Assembly: GCF_000217915.1 (NCBI RefSeq)
Contig: NZ_AFOZ01000037.1
Span: 62,001-126,000 of the forward strand
Reading direction: 5' to 3'
Length of the DNA: 64,000 nucleotides
DNA from: Shewanella sp. HN-41
GTDB taxonomy: Bacteria; Pseudomonadota; Gammaproteobacteria; Enterobacterales; Shewanellaceae
The position numbers were made by a program, and so were the translations under genes. Shown in pieces: positions 8,974-18,284 of this stretch. The notes beneath the pieces are model-generated. The model had not been told where the DNA came from. It ran no database searches and worked only from the letters and a program-made list of their open reading frames with translations. Position 1 is the first letter of the stretch, and the number at the start of each line of letters is the position of its first letter.

Positions 8974-10698
8974 GTGCAATTAACGATCAATAAAGTCGCC
9001 ATTCAACATGCCATAGCCACAGCCAAGAAGTATTTAGCTAATGAGCTACGAGATCATTTATCCCAGGCCAAGATCAGTGCACAGCTGTGCATACTGGCGT
9101 TACTTTTTGCCATCTTTGCCTCCTGCGTGATCCTGCTGTTTCGACTCTTGCTCGTATGGGCGAATCATTTTACCCAAATAGAAAAGCTGGATTTTACGGG
9201 GAACGTCGCCGACTGGCGAGCACTGTTGCCACTTTTAGGGGCAATATTAATTTGGCTTGTAGCCAAACTCGGCTCTAAACGCTATAAACGCATGGGCATA
9301 GCCTATGTGCTACATAGGGTTAAATTGCACTATGGCAAAATTCCCCTGCAATCAGCGCCAGGACAATTTTTTCAAGCACTCTTCGCCCTAGGCACAAACT
9401 TTTCCGTTGGACGAGAGGGGCCAGCCATTCACTTAGGTGCAGTGAGTGCCAGTGTGTTGGCGGAGAAATTCAATCTTCCCGACAACAGTGTGCGCATCAT
9501 GTGTGCCAGTGGCATTGCCGCAGGGATTGCAGCCACCTTTAATGCGCCCTTGGCGGCGGTGATTTTTGTGCTTGAAGTGATAGTACGAGAGTATAAAATC
9601 CATTACTTTTTCCCCATTATGCTCTCCGCAATTTGCGGCGCAGTGTCAAGCCAACTGGTGTTTGGTAATGTGCACGAGTTTGACCGTATTCAGGTGTTTC
9701 ACATTCCCCTCGATCACTATCCCATTCTTGCCATCGGGGGAGTCGTGTTAGGGTGTACGGCAGCATTGTTCAATTACTCACTCCTTAAGGTTACAGCGTC
9801 GAGTCAAAACTGGCCGTTAATTTACCGTCTGTTTCTCGCGGGAAGTATTACCACTTTGATCGGTTTAGTCTTACCTCAGGCACTGGGGACGGGTGATTTA
9901 GCCATCAGCGAAGCCATCAGTGAACACCCGAGTTTATTACTCTTAATCGCCCTGCTGGCCGCGAAGATCATCGCAACTGTCGCGGCGATAGGCCTTGGCA
10001 TTCCAGGAGGGTTAATTGGGCCACTCTACGGCATAGGAGCCCTAATTGGAGCCATTTTAGCCCTAGTGAGCGCGGTCATGTTCCCATCGATTGCCCCCTA
10101 TGTTGGGCTTTATACTGTGATTGGCATGACGGCCATGATGGGGGTATGTCTTAGTGCACCACTGGCGGCGTTAGTCGCCCTGCTGGAAATGACCAATGAT
10201 GCCAGTATTATTTTGCCTGCTATGTTTGTGACTATTCCGGCATTTTTGATTGCCTATCAAGGCTTTAAAACTGACTCTATCTTCTTTAAACAATTAGAAA
10301 TTATGGGGCTGGGTTATAAAGTTGCACCAGTAAATTTAGCGCTGCAGAAAAAAGGCGTGCGAGCCTTGATGGATAAGCGCTTCGTTATCGTCAATAACAA
10401 CGATGAATTATTGCTCGAAGTGCTCAAACGGGCCGAAGGTCGACCCGTGTTAGTACGTAATGCCGATGGTGTTATCGAAATGCTTAGCCTTGAGATGCAG
10501 TCCTATGACGATAATATCACCCTTTCGCGTCACCCCATGCAGGGACTGAGCGATACCAAAACCCTCGATGAAGTCTATTTATTACTGTCGCCCAAGCGCA
10601 GTGGTGAAGTCTTTATCTACCAAGACTCGCCCGATAACGTGGTCGGGGTGATCAGTTGGTCGAACCTACAGCAGGAAATCCGAGCTGGCCAAGCATAA
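8974..10698 (+). CDS. ClC-family chloride channel/transporter with C-terminal CBS-like region
   Basis: 574 residues: N-terminal helix, ten or more hydrophobic segments typical of the ClC fold, then about 120 cytoplasmic residues resembling a CBS pair. The gating glutamate is present in GREGPA (Glu148). The proton-glutamate position of ClC-ec1 (Glu203) aligns with Val202 in the segment FNAPLAAVIFVLEVI, and the GSGIP motif is not recognisable. Loss of the proton glutamate is characteristic of eukaryotic ClC channels, but some bacterial exchangers also tolerate it. The start is a GTG; divergent from the 8900 gene, with 73 bp between them. Confidence 0.9.
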   Translation: MQLTINKVAIQHAIATAKKYLANELRDHLSQAKISAQLCILALLFAIFASCVILLFRLLLVWANHFTQIEKLDFTGNVADWRALLPLLGAILIWLVAKLGSKRYKRMGIAYVLHRVKLHYGKIPLQSAPGQFFQALFALGTNFSVGREGPAIHLGAVSASVLAEKFNLPDNSVRIMCASGIAAGIAATFNAPLAAVIFVLEVIVREYKIHYFFPIMLSAICGAVSSQLVFGNVHEFDRIQVFHIPLDHYPILAIGGVVLGCTAALFNYSLLKVTASSQNWPLIYRLFLAGSITTLIGLVLPQALGTGDLAISEAISEHPSLLLLIALLAAKIIATVAAIGLGIPGGLIGPLYGIGALIGAILALVSAVMFPSIAPYVGLYTVIGMTAMMGVCLSAPLAALVALLEMTNDASIILPAMFVTIPAFLIAYQGFKTDSIFFKQLEIMGLGYKVAPVNLALQKKGVRALMDKRFVIVNNNDELLLEVLKRAEGRPVLVRNADGVIEMLSLEMQSYDDNITLSRHPMQGLSDTKTLDEVYLLLSPKRSGEVFIYQDSPDNVVGVISWSNLQQEIRAGQA

Positions 10699-10793
10699 TC
10701 AAAAAACTGCTGAACTCGGGTCACAAAAGCGATGGCTTTATCGTAAATATCTAACGCTGTGGCTCTACCGCTATTTCGTTGCCTTAGTGCTTC

Positions 10794-10802
10794 TGCTACA
10801 AT
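10794..10802 (+). promoter_or_regulatory. Extended -10 promoter element upstream of pyrB
   Basis: TGC-TACAAT, an extended -10, followed by a GC-rich discriminator (CGCGCC). The -35 region is weak. It would place the transcript start about 80 bp before the pyrB ATG. Confidence 0.45.
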
Positions 10803-10888
10803 CGCGCCTCAGCCACCCTACATAACATCAGGGCAGATAAGCGCGTAAAGTTGCTTAAAATGCCCCCTAGCAATTGGAAAACAGGCTG

Positions 10889-11908
10889 ATGAATCAGTTC
10901 GAAGGATCCCATATCCTCTCCGTAAACCAGTTAGATCTTGACTCAATCCAAACTATTTTTAATGTCGCTAGCCGCATGATGCCCTATGCACTTCGAGAGA
11001 AGCGCACCAAAGTGCTCGAAGGCGCCATTTTAGGTAACCTGTTTTTCGAACCCAGTACCCGTACCCGCGTGAGTTTTGGCTGTGCCTTTAACTTACTTGG
11101 CGGCCATGTGCGTGAAACCACAGGTATGGCTTCATCGTCTTTATCTAAGGGTGAGTCCCTGTACGATACGGCGCGCGTGTTATCCACTTATTCCGATGTG
11201 ATTGCCATGCGCCATCCTGACTCTTATTCAGTGAAAGAGTTTGCCGAAGGCAGCCGCGTCCCCGTGATCAACGGTGGCGATGGTTCGAACGAACATCCGA
11301 CCCAAGCTCTACTCGATTTATACACTATCCAAAAAGAACTCAAATGTGCCGGCCGCGGTATCGATGGCATGCACATCGCTATGGTTGGCGACTTAAAATT
11401 TGGCCGTACTGTACATTCACTATCACGCTTACTCTGCATGTATAAGAACATCAGTTTCACACTGATTTCACCTGCTGAATTAGCGATGCCTGATTATGTG
11501 ATCTCTGACATTGAAAATGCTGGCCATAGCATCAAAATAACCGACCAGCTTGAAGGCCATTTAGATAAAGCAGATATTCTATATCTCACTCGCATTCAGG
11601 AAGAGCGCTTCCCTTCACAGGAAGAAGCGAATAAGTATCGCGGCAAGTTCCGCTTAAATCGCAGTATTTACACTCAGCATTGCAAATCTAACACTGTCAT
11701 TATGCATCCGCTTCCAAGGGATTCACGCGCGCAAGCCAATGAGTTAGATAATGATTTGAACAGTCACCCTAACCTCGCTATCTTCAGACAGGCGGACAAT
11801 GGGCTGTTAATTCGCATGGCTTTGTTTGCATTGACACTCGGCGTTGATCATCAACTCGAGAAATATGAGTGTCCGGTTAATTGGTATTCACGTAAAGCCG
11901 ATCGCTAA
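10889..11908 (+). CDS. pyrB: Aspartate carbamoyltransferase, catalytic chain
   Basis: Catalyses carbamoyl phosphate plus aspartate to carbamoyl aspartate, the committed step of pyrimidine synthesis. FEPSTRTR (carbamoyl-phosphate site), SSSLSKGESLYDT (the 80s loop), HPTQALLDL, GDLKFGRTVHSL and HPLPRDSR are all present; the GDLK..RTVHSL and Lys-bearing loop separate it from ornithine carbamoyltransferase. About 339 residues. A TTG at 10874 extends the frame but the ATG at 10889 has GGAAAACAGG upstream. No pyrI follows; instead hemL begins 26 bp downstream, so pyrB and hemL are probably cotranscribed. Confidence 0.93.
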   Translation: MNQFEGSHILSVNQLDLDSIQTIFNVASRMMPYALREKRTKVLEGAILGNLFFEPSTRTRVSFGCAFNLLGGHVRETTGMASSSLSKGESLYDTARVLSTYSDVIAMRHPDSYSVKEFAEGSRVPVINGGDGSNEHPTQALLDLYTIQKELKCAGRGIDGMHIAMVGDLKFGRTVHSLSRLLCMYKNISFTLISPAELAMPDYVISDIENAGHSIKITDQLEGHLDKADILYLTRIQEERFPSQEEANKYRGKFRLNRSIYTQHCKSNTVIMHPLPRDSRAQANELDNDLNSHPNLAIFRQADNGLLIRMALFALTLGVDHQLEKYECPVNWYSRKADR

Positions 11909-11934
11909 TTGGCTACAGACTTTAAGGACTAAAC

Positions 11935-13230
11935 ATGACCCGTTCCGAAGCGCTATTTGAACAGGCTAAAAAAACCATCCCCGGCGGTGTTAACTCCCCG
12001 GTTCGTGCATTTAATGGTGTAGGCGGTTCGCCCCTGTTTATTGAAAAAGCAAACGGCGCTTATATTTACGATGCCGATGGCAAAGCTTATATCGACTATG
12101 TCGGTTCTTGGGGCCCGATGATCCTCGGCCACAACCACCCTAAAATCCGTGCAGCGGTATTAGCGGCGGTGGAGAATGGTTTGTCTTTTGGTGCGCCAAC
12201 TGAACTTGAAGTGCAAATGGCCGAGAAAGTCATCTCTATGGTGCCTTCTATCGAGCAAGTTCGTATGGTGAGCTCAGGCACCGAAGCGACTATGAGCGCC
12301 ATTCGTTTAGCACGTGGTTTTACGAGTCGTGACAAGATTTTAAAGTTTGAAGGCTGCTACCACGGCCATGCCGATTGTCTATTAGTCAAAGCAGGCTCTG
12401 GCGCATTGACCTTAGGTCAACCAAGTTCACCGGGTATTCCGGAGGATTTTGCCAAGCACACCTTAACGGCTGTGTATAACGATTTAGATTCTGTGCGTAC
12501 CCTGTTCGAGCAGTATCCTACTGAAATTTCTTGCATCATCATCGAGCCCGTTGCTGGCAACATGAACTGCATCCCGCCTATCCCGGGTTTCCTTCAAGGT
12601 CTGCGTGATATTTGTGATGAGTTCGGCGCCTTAATGATCATCGACGAAGTGATGACAGGTTTTCGCGTATCCCAAAGTGGCGCTCAAGGTTATTACGGCG
12701 TCACTCCCGATTTAACCACTCTCGGTAAAGTGATCGGTGGTGGTATGCCAGTGGGTGCATTCGGTGGCCGTAAAGATGTGATGCAGTTTATCGCACCTAC
12801 CGGCCCTGTGTACCAAGCGGGTACACTGTCAGGTAACCCAATTGCGATGTCAGCTGGTCTGGCACAAATGGAAGCCCTGTGTGAAGAAGGTTTGTACGAA
12901 GAGCTGAGCGCGAAAACTAAACGTATCGCCGAAGGCTTTAAAGCCGCGGCCGATAAACACGGCATTCCAATGGCGATCAACTATGTTGGTGGTATGTTCG
13001 GTTTCTTCTTCACAGAACAACCGGAAATCACCCGTTTCGACCAAGTGACCCAATGCAATATCGAGCAGTTCCGTACTTTCTACCACGGCATGCTAGATGA
13101 AGGTGTTTACTTAGCACCGAGTGCCTATGAAGCGGGTTTCCTGTCTATGGCCCATGGCGAGGAAGAACTACGCTTGACCTTAGAAGCGGCTGACCGTGTA
13201 TTAGCGAGCATGAAAGCACAAACTAAGTAA
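11935..13230 (+). CDS. hemL: Glutamate-1-semialdehyde 2,1-aminomutase
   Basis: A 431-residue PLP enzyme that converts glutamate-1-semialdehyde to 5-aminolevulinate in the C5 heme pathway. The PLP lysine is Lys265 in [29 protein letters not shown] and the GCYHGHAD segment are typical of the family, as is the start region [18 protein letters not shown] precedes the ATG by 7 bases. It follows pyrB closely and ends at a terminator. Confidence 0.97.
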   Translation: MTRSEALFEQAKKTIPGGVNSPVRAFNGVGGSPLFIEKANGAYIYDADGKAYIDYVGSWGPMILGHNHPKIRAAVLAAVENGLSFGAPTELEVQMAEKVISMVPSIEQVRMVSSGTEATMSAIRLARGFTSRDKILKFEGCYHGHADCLLVKAGSGALTLGQPSSPGIPEDFAKHTLTAVYNDLDSVRTLFEQYPTEISCIIIEPVAGNMNCIPPIPGFLQGLRDICDEFGALMIIDEVMTGFRVSQSGAQGYYGVTPDLTTLGKVIGGGMPVGAFGGRKDVMQFIAPTGPVYQAGTLSGNPIAMSAGLAQMEALCEEGLYEELSAKTKRIAEGFKAAADKHGIPMAINYVGGMFGFFFTEQPEITRFDQVTQCNIEQFRTFYHGMLDEGVYLAPSAYEAGFLSMAHGEEELRLTLEAADRVLASMKAQTK

Positions 13231-13241
13231 TTTCAATACGT

Positions 13242-13274
13242 AATAAAAAAGGACGCATTAGCGTCCTTTTTATT
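13242..13274. terminator. Terminator after hemL, likely bidirectional
   Basis: A-tract, stem GGACGC / GCGTCC with a 4-base loop, T-tract. It separates hemL from the convergent small membrane protein gene. Confidence 0.9.
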
Positions 13275-13295
13275 ACCCTGAATGGATGCAATTTA

Positions 13296-13493
13296 TTAAT
13301 AATAATCGGATTTTTTTGAGCCGAGTGCAGACTTAATTATAATAACCGCAACAACCACTTGTAGGGTTAACGTGATATGGTCGATCATTAGACTAGGGTT
13401 ATGAAATATCCCCAATGCTATCAATTGTTTACCGCTATAAACCAACCACACTAAGGAGCCCAGCAATAATAGACTCCGGAGTACAAATGCCAT
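13296..13493 (-). CDS. Small two-helix membrane protein, hypothetical
   Basis: 65 residues with two hydrophobic segments (about 5-25 and 37-56) and a charged tail (KKSDYY). The ATG has a G-run (GGGGG) at a good distance upstream, and the gene sits against a bidirectional terminator, which supports it as real. Family not recognised. Confidence 0.5.
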   Translation of the reverse strand: MAFVLRSLLLLGSLVWLVYSGKQLIALGIFHNPSLMIDHITLTLQVVVAVIIIKSALGSKKSDYY

Positions 13494-14039
13494 TTTAAAT
13501 GCCCCCTAACACACAACATCTAGTATCTTTACAGCAAAAGATCCACAAAATAATGCTCACTTTATCCACAGTCAAGATCTTGGCTTAGGTATTAGACACT
13601 TCTGTGATACCAAGAGGTATTTGATCATCAATATAAATCGTTTAACCACATACAGTGCTGAATAATAAACAAAGGGAGATACACAGACAGCTAAAAATAA
13701 CCCATATAAAGAAAAATTAATTGCAGGATCGGTAAAGCAACTGCTTAGACTTTAATCGTAGATCTTACTTTACAGACCATAATCCCCCAAAGTAATACAG
13801 TGAAATAATCCATAGAATTATCAATAGGTAGAATTTTCATCTACAAAAACAACAAAACATATGAGATCAGCATCACAAAGCCAAATAAAACTGAGTTACA
13901 GCTAACAGTTGCGTTCTTTCCCCCATTATGTTCTGATCCGCACGCGTTAACACGGCAAGCTTAATTTTGCCTTGAAAATGCCATCCATAGCTCGCCCTAG
14001 GCCAGCGACGACATTAAAACAGCAGTTGGAATTGCAGTT
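13494..14039. other. Intergenic region, 546 bp
   Basis: AT-rich space before nhaD. No open frame, convincing hairpin or riboswitch could be recognised by eye; an unusual leader for nhaD cannot be excluded. Confidence 0.5.
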
Positions 14040-15287
14040 ATGTTATATACCTTTCTCATCATACTGGCCGTGCTCGCATTGCTCAGTATTATTTTCGAAG
14101 AAGTGACCCACCTTAATAAAGCAAAAACAACCTTATTCTTTGGCTGTATATCCTGGGTAGCGCTATTTATGGCTGCAGGAGATCCCTCCCACGAGAAACT
14201 CATTGCTCATCAACTCAATGAAAACTTGCTCGAAATTGCCACACTTTGGCTATTTTTGATGTCTACCATGACCTTCGTTGCTTACCTCAACGCTAAGGGC
14301 ATGATCCAAATCATGGTGCAAAAGCTGTTCCCGCAGAAAGTGTCGGTGCGCATGCTGATGATCCAAGTGGCACTGTTCGCGCTCGTGCTGTCGGCATTTT
14401 GTGATAACGTCACCGCGACATTAGTGTCTCTAGGCTTGTTAACCACCTTTAAACTTGACAAACAAATGCGCCGCAGAATGGCGGTGTTGATTATCTTCGC
14501 GGTAAACTCAGGCGGTGTGGCGCTGATCACCGGTGATGTAACGACACTGATGATCTTCTTAGGTGGCCATGTGCATATGTCAGAGCTACTGGTACTATTT
14601 ATTCCATCGGCCTTGAGCGTCATTTTGCTGGCAACCCTGTTCTCACTCAAGGCCGAAGGCGTTGTGAGTACGACGCCAATCAAACATACTTATCAAACCG
14701 TTGATGTCTTGATTGCCCTCGTCTTCTTCTGCACCATTTTAATGACCATGTTGCTCAACATCTTGTTTGGGATCCCGCCGGTACTGACCTTCTTGACGGG
14801 TCTGTCCATCATGTTCCTGATTGGGCATACCACGCGCAGCGATAAAGAAGAAATCAAGATCCTCGAATATATTCGCCAAGTAGAATATGACACTTTGTTG
14901 TTCTTCTTAGGGATTTTACTACTCGTCGGCATGCTTAAAGAAATCGGCACATTAGATATGCTGACCGAAGCTTATGCCATGTTCAACCCAAACATCTCTA
15001 ACTTCGTCACGGGTATGGGATCTGCATTGATCGATAACGTGCCATTGACTGCAGCGCTGCTTAAAGCAGAGCCAGTACTTAACACCCCAGAATGGTTAGG
15101 CTTAACCTACAGTGTAGGCGTGGGTGGTTCGTTACTGATTATTGGTTCCGCTGCTGGCATTGTCGCCATGAGCAAAGTGAAGGAATTGACTTTCGTAAGT
15201 TACCTCAAATATGTCCCAGCCCTGTTCCTATGCTATAGCGTCGGCTATGGTCTAACACTGTTTCTTGCTTATAATTTATTCGCCTAA
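14040..15287 (+). CDS. nhaD: NhaD-type Na+/H+ antiporter
   Basis: 415 residues with about 11-12 hydrophobic helices. Segments SAFCDNVTATLVSLGLL, FAVNSGGVALITGDVTTLMIF and ALIDNVPLTAALL, each with acidic residues in a helix, are hallmarks of NhaD in the ion transporter superfamily. It would expel Na+ (or Li+) in exchange for protons, suiting a marine lifestyle. The visible form is shorter at the N-terminus than the Vibrio protein. It is monocistronic and ends at a strong terminator. Confidence 0.9.
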   Translation: MLYTFLIILAVLALLSIIFEEVTHLNKAKTTLFFGCISWVALFMAAGDPSHEKLIAHQLNENLLEIATLWLFLMSTMTFVAYLNAKGMIQIMVQKLFPQKVSVRMLMIQVALFALVLSAFCDNVTATLVSLGLLTTFKLDKQMRRRMAVLIIFAVNSGGVALITGDVTTLMIFLGGHVHMSELLVLFIPSALSVILLATLFSLKAEGVVSTTPIKHTYQTVDVLIALVFFCTILMTMLLNILFGIPPVLTFLTGLSIMFLIGHTTRSDKEEIKILEYIRQVEYDTLLFFLGILLLVGMLKEIGTLDMLTEAYAMFNPNISNFVTGMGSALIDNVPLTAALLKAEPVLNTPEWLGLTYSVGVGGSLLIIGSAAGIVAMSKVKELTFVSYLKYVPALFLCYSVGYGLTLFLAYNLFA

Positions 15288-15304
15288 TTCGGATATGGTT
15301 ATAA

Positions 15305-15332
15305 ATAAAGGGCGCCTCTTGGCGCCTTTTAT
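15305..15332. terminator. Bidirectional terminator between nhaD and gspB
   Basis: Stem GGCGCC / GGCGCC with a 4-base loop, flanked by an A-rich tract on the left and TTTTATTTT on the right. Works for both convergent genes. Confidence 0.9.
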
Positions 15333-15365
15333 TTTAGTTGTATCAAGCATTTAAACTATGGTCAC

Positions 15366-16430
15366 TTAAATAGCGGGGACTTTAAATTGTGTCCCTTGAA
15401 TATCCAAGACAACATCCCTTGGGCGAATAGAGATGATCTTCAACTTGCCACCTATCATATCCCCCTCCTGTAACTCTGCGCCGTCGACATTCAACCAACG
15501 CTGGCTCGCATCCGTGGAATACACATGGGCCACTATATTAAATTCCGGTACTTGCAACTGCAGTCCGGCAGGTAATTGGCCGTATTTAGGAATATCATCC
15601 CCAGCGGGCTTGGGGATGGGATCTAACTGAGGCTCTGTGACGGGGGTTTTAGCCGCCTTAACGTATTCCACATCCTTTAATGCATCTTGAAATGTGGCAA
15701 CCAATTGATCGTCTTTACGACTCTGGTTGGTTTCTAAGCCCACATCTGCGGCAGCGGCACTAACCTGTTGACGCAACGCTTCCAACTGTTCTAAACCTTG
15801 GTGATTAGCACCTAGCATAATCGGTTGTTGGCTCGCAGGCATTTGCTCTAATGTTGCAGGGTCTATATCATTTGCACCGATTACCGAGGACTGATTTGAG
15901 CCCTGCGTTGTCGCATCCACAGCAGCAGACGTGGTCAGGTAATCTTCATAACTTGGATCGATATTTTGTGGAATACTGCTAACACCGCCATAGCTATTGG
16001 CATTCGATGGCGCTTGTACCACTGATGCGCCGCCATTTAACTCCTGCGCCCTAGGCAGAGCAACTTTTCCCGCAAGGCGAATCCCCGTATTGCCATCGTC
16101 TGCGGCAGATATCTGTGCAGTCGTTGCCCGTTCAGAGTTTGTCATAGCCCCCTGAGCGACCTTTTGAACTGCTGTTTGCGCAATGGCCGCCGTTTCGACG
16201 TTCATCGCTGAGACGCCTACTGAGGGCTTATCAGTCTGTCGAAACATCGTCACACTCCATGCAACGCCCACGCCCACAGCAATGGCGAATGCCAATACCG
16301 AAAGTTTAGCAACGGGAACGCCAGTCTGGCGGGACTGAGGATAATTGGCCCTTGGCGTTAACACCGCATCGGGTAAGGGCGACGACTGCTGCTGTTTATT
16401 GCGTGTGACCGCATCGAGTAAAATGGACAT
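15366..16430 (-). CDS. gspB: GspB/ExeB-like type II secretion accessory protein
   Basis: 354 residues: short cytoplasmic N-terminus, one transmembrane helix (about residues 43-63), a long low-complexity Ala/Gln/Ser linker, and a C-terminal domain (about 290-354) with the T2SSB pattern (AHVYSTDASQRWLNVDG...EGD...I.I..I....V.....G..F..P). In Aeromonas ExeA and ExeB cooperate to place the ExeD secretin through the peptidoglycan. Its ATG overlaps the gspA stop (TAATG), so the two are translationally coupled. The other gsp genes are not in the window. Confidence 0.82.
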   Translation of the reverse strand: MSILLDAVTRNKQQQSSPLPDAVLTPRANYPQSRQTGVPVAKLSVLAFAIAVGVGVAWSVTMFRQTDKPSVGVSAMNVETAAIAQTAVQKVAQGAMTNSERATTAQISAADDGNTGIRLAGKVALPRAQELNGGASVVQAPSNANSYGGVSSIPQNIDPSYEDYLTTSAAVDATTQGSNQSSVIGANDIDPATLEQMPASQQPIMLGANHQGLEQLEALRQQVSAAAADVGLETNQSRKDDQLVATFQDALKDVEYVKAAKTPVTEPQLDPIPKPAGDDIPKYGQLPAGLQLQVPEFNIVAHVYSTDASQRWLNVDGAELQEGDMIGGKLKIISIRPRDVVLDIQGTQFKVPAI

Positions 16431-18112
16431 TAACTCTGCGCTCCATTATCGGTTAAACGCGGCCCTTGTTCACTTAAATACAAATTCAGTCTCACTAATG
16501 TTTGATTACCTGCAATCCCATCGGCTTTTAATCCATGCTGGCTTTGGAACGCCTTAAGATCATTTTCTAATTTAAGATCGAATTGGGAGACTCTTCTTGC
16601 ATTGCGATGGGTCACATGGGCAAGTGCATTTTCCAACCATTGTAATTGTCCTGGGCTCGACTTCTCACTGATTTCCATCATAGGTAAACTTGGCGCCTGC
16701 CACAGGATTTCAAACGTCCCGCTAAAGTGTTGATTAAACCAAGATCTGTCTACCCACAGTTGTTGCTCTCCCAGTTGCATCAATAATTGCTCGTCATCTA
16801 CCGCAATCACAGCGCCATAAAAATCCTGTTGATTATCATCAACTAAGTAGACAACTGCCGGGTAGTTTAATCGCGTGAGCGACATCCAGTTTCCCTGTTG
16901 CTGATAACAGGCAAGCCCGTGCTCAACAGCAGATTGGCAGGCCGTCAATCCCTTATAGGGTACTTTTCCCCAAACACTGAAGAGCCCAGCAAAGGCGGTA
17001 TTGATATCACGACTCTGATTAATCACATCATTTAGCAAGCGTTGATTGGGATCAGGCATCGACGCCTGAGTCGCCTGGCTGCTTGGCTGATCAGCAGGAG
17101 GAACTAACTTACTCGTTTCTTCGGCCGCGCTCAAAGCTTGAGTGTTTGATGCCGTCACATTGGTTGGTGCAGACTCAACGACCATATTGGACGCTGACGC
17201 CGCGCTGACAGGTTTATCGGTAAATAGCCAATAGGAAACGCCAAAAGCAACCAATAACGCCGCAGCGGTCGCTGTCGGCCAAAGATACCTATTCTGAGTC
17301 GGCTCCTCTTCACCTAATACTTCTGCCGCAGCTTGTCTCACCATGTGATGATCTATGGGCACGCGCGATTGCGCATAGCCCGCCATCAGCGAGCGTTCAC
17401 ATAAAAGATTAATTAATCGAGGGATGCCATCACTATATTTCTGCAAAACCTTAACGGCCTTTCGGGTGAACAAAGGCTCAAACCGTCCCGCTACTTGTAA
17501 GCGGTGCAACACATAGAGGGCAATTTCGTCTTCATTGAGTGGTAATAGGTGATAACGCGCAGTGATCCGCTGGGCAAGCTGTCTGAGTTCTTGCCGTTTA
17601 AGGAGTAACTGCAGTTCTGGTTGCCCAATCAATATCACCTGAAGCAGCTTTTTAGTGTCCGTTTCGAGGTTAGTGAGCAATCTGAGTTGCTCTAACACTT
17701 CTGCGCGCAGATGCTGAGCCTCATCGATGATGAGTACTGTGTTACGGCCTTTTTCATGATTTGCCAATAAAAATCGGCTCAGATGATCGGTTAACTGCTT
17801 GAGGCTAGGATTTTCCCCATAACGGATCTTAAGCTCATCACAGAGAGTGGCAAGTAATTCCAACTCGGTGAGCGAGGGATTGAGGATAAATGCAGTATCA
17901 GTATTATCGGGTAATTGCCCAAGTAAACAGCGTGAGACTGTCGTTTTACCTGTACCGACTTCCCCAGTTAGCAACACAAAGCCACCCGTTTCACCTAACC
18001 CGTAGGTCAGATGAGCCAAGGCTTCCCTGTGTCTGTCACTTAAAAATAAATAATGGGGATTGGGTGCAATTGAAAAAGGGTTATCACTGAGTCCATAAAA
18101 GGCCTTGTACAT
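16430..18112 (-). CDS. gspA: GspA/ExeA-like AAA ATPase with peptidoglycan-binding domain
   Basis: About 560 residues. The N-terminal AAA module has Walker A GEVGTGKTT (about 45-53) and Walker B VLIIDEAQHL. A transmembrane helix lies near 275-292, then a linker, a middle domain and a C-terminal PG_binding_1-like domain (AFQSQHGLKADGIAGNQTL). This is the ExeA layout: a cytoplasmic ATPase coupled to peptidoglycan binding for secretin assembly. ATGs occur at 18124 and 18112; an AAGG touches the first and is well spaced for the second, so 18112 (MYKAFYGL) is chosen. Confidence 0.85.
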   Translation of the reverse strand: MYKAFYGLSDNPFSIAPNPHYLFLSDRHREALAHLTYGLGETGGFVLLTGEVGTGKTTVSRCLLGQLPDNTDTAFILNPSLTELELLATLCDELKIRYGENPSLKQLTDHLSRFLLANHEKGRNTVLIIDEAQHLRAEVLEQLRLLTNLETDTKKLLQVILIGQPELQLLLKRQELRQLAQRITARYHLLPLNEDEIALYVLHRLQVAGRFEPLFTRKAVKVLQKYSDGIPRLINLLCERSLMAGYAQSRVPIDHHMVRQAAAEVLGEEEPTQNRYLWPTATAAALLVAFGVSYWLFTDKPVSAASASNMVVESAPTNVTASNTQALSAAEETSKLVPPADQPSSQATQASMPDPNQRLLNDVINQSRDINTAFAGLFSVWGKVPYKGLTACQSAVEHGLACYQQQGNWMSLTRLNYPAVVYLVDDNQQDFYGAVIAVDDEQLLMQLGEQQLWVDRSWFNQHFSGTFEILWQAPSLPMMEISEKSSPGQLQWLENALAHVTHRNARRVSQFDLKLENDLKAFQSQHGLKADGIAGNQTLVRLNLYLSEQGPRLTDNGAQS

Positions 18113-18284
18113 ACCACCAATCATCCTTAGCTAAAAATAACGCTCACGTTAAAGCGTCACACTGTTATTGTCAAAGCATCCGCAACATCGATGTGACATT
18201 AAATAAATATCTGCGCCTAGGTTGCACAGGGAATCTTATCATCATGTTAAGCTATCCCTATGACAGATTAGCCGAATCATTCCA

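Noticed and set aside
13494..14039. Sodium-responsive riboswitch before nhaD
   Set aside because: No recognisable conserved core could be found by eye; a covariance-model search of the leader would be needed.
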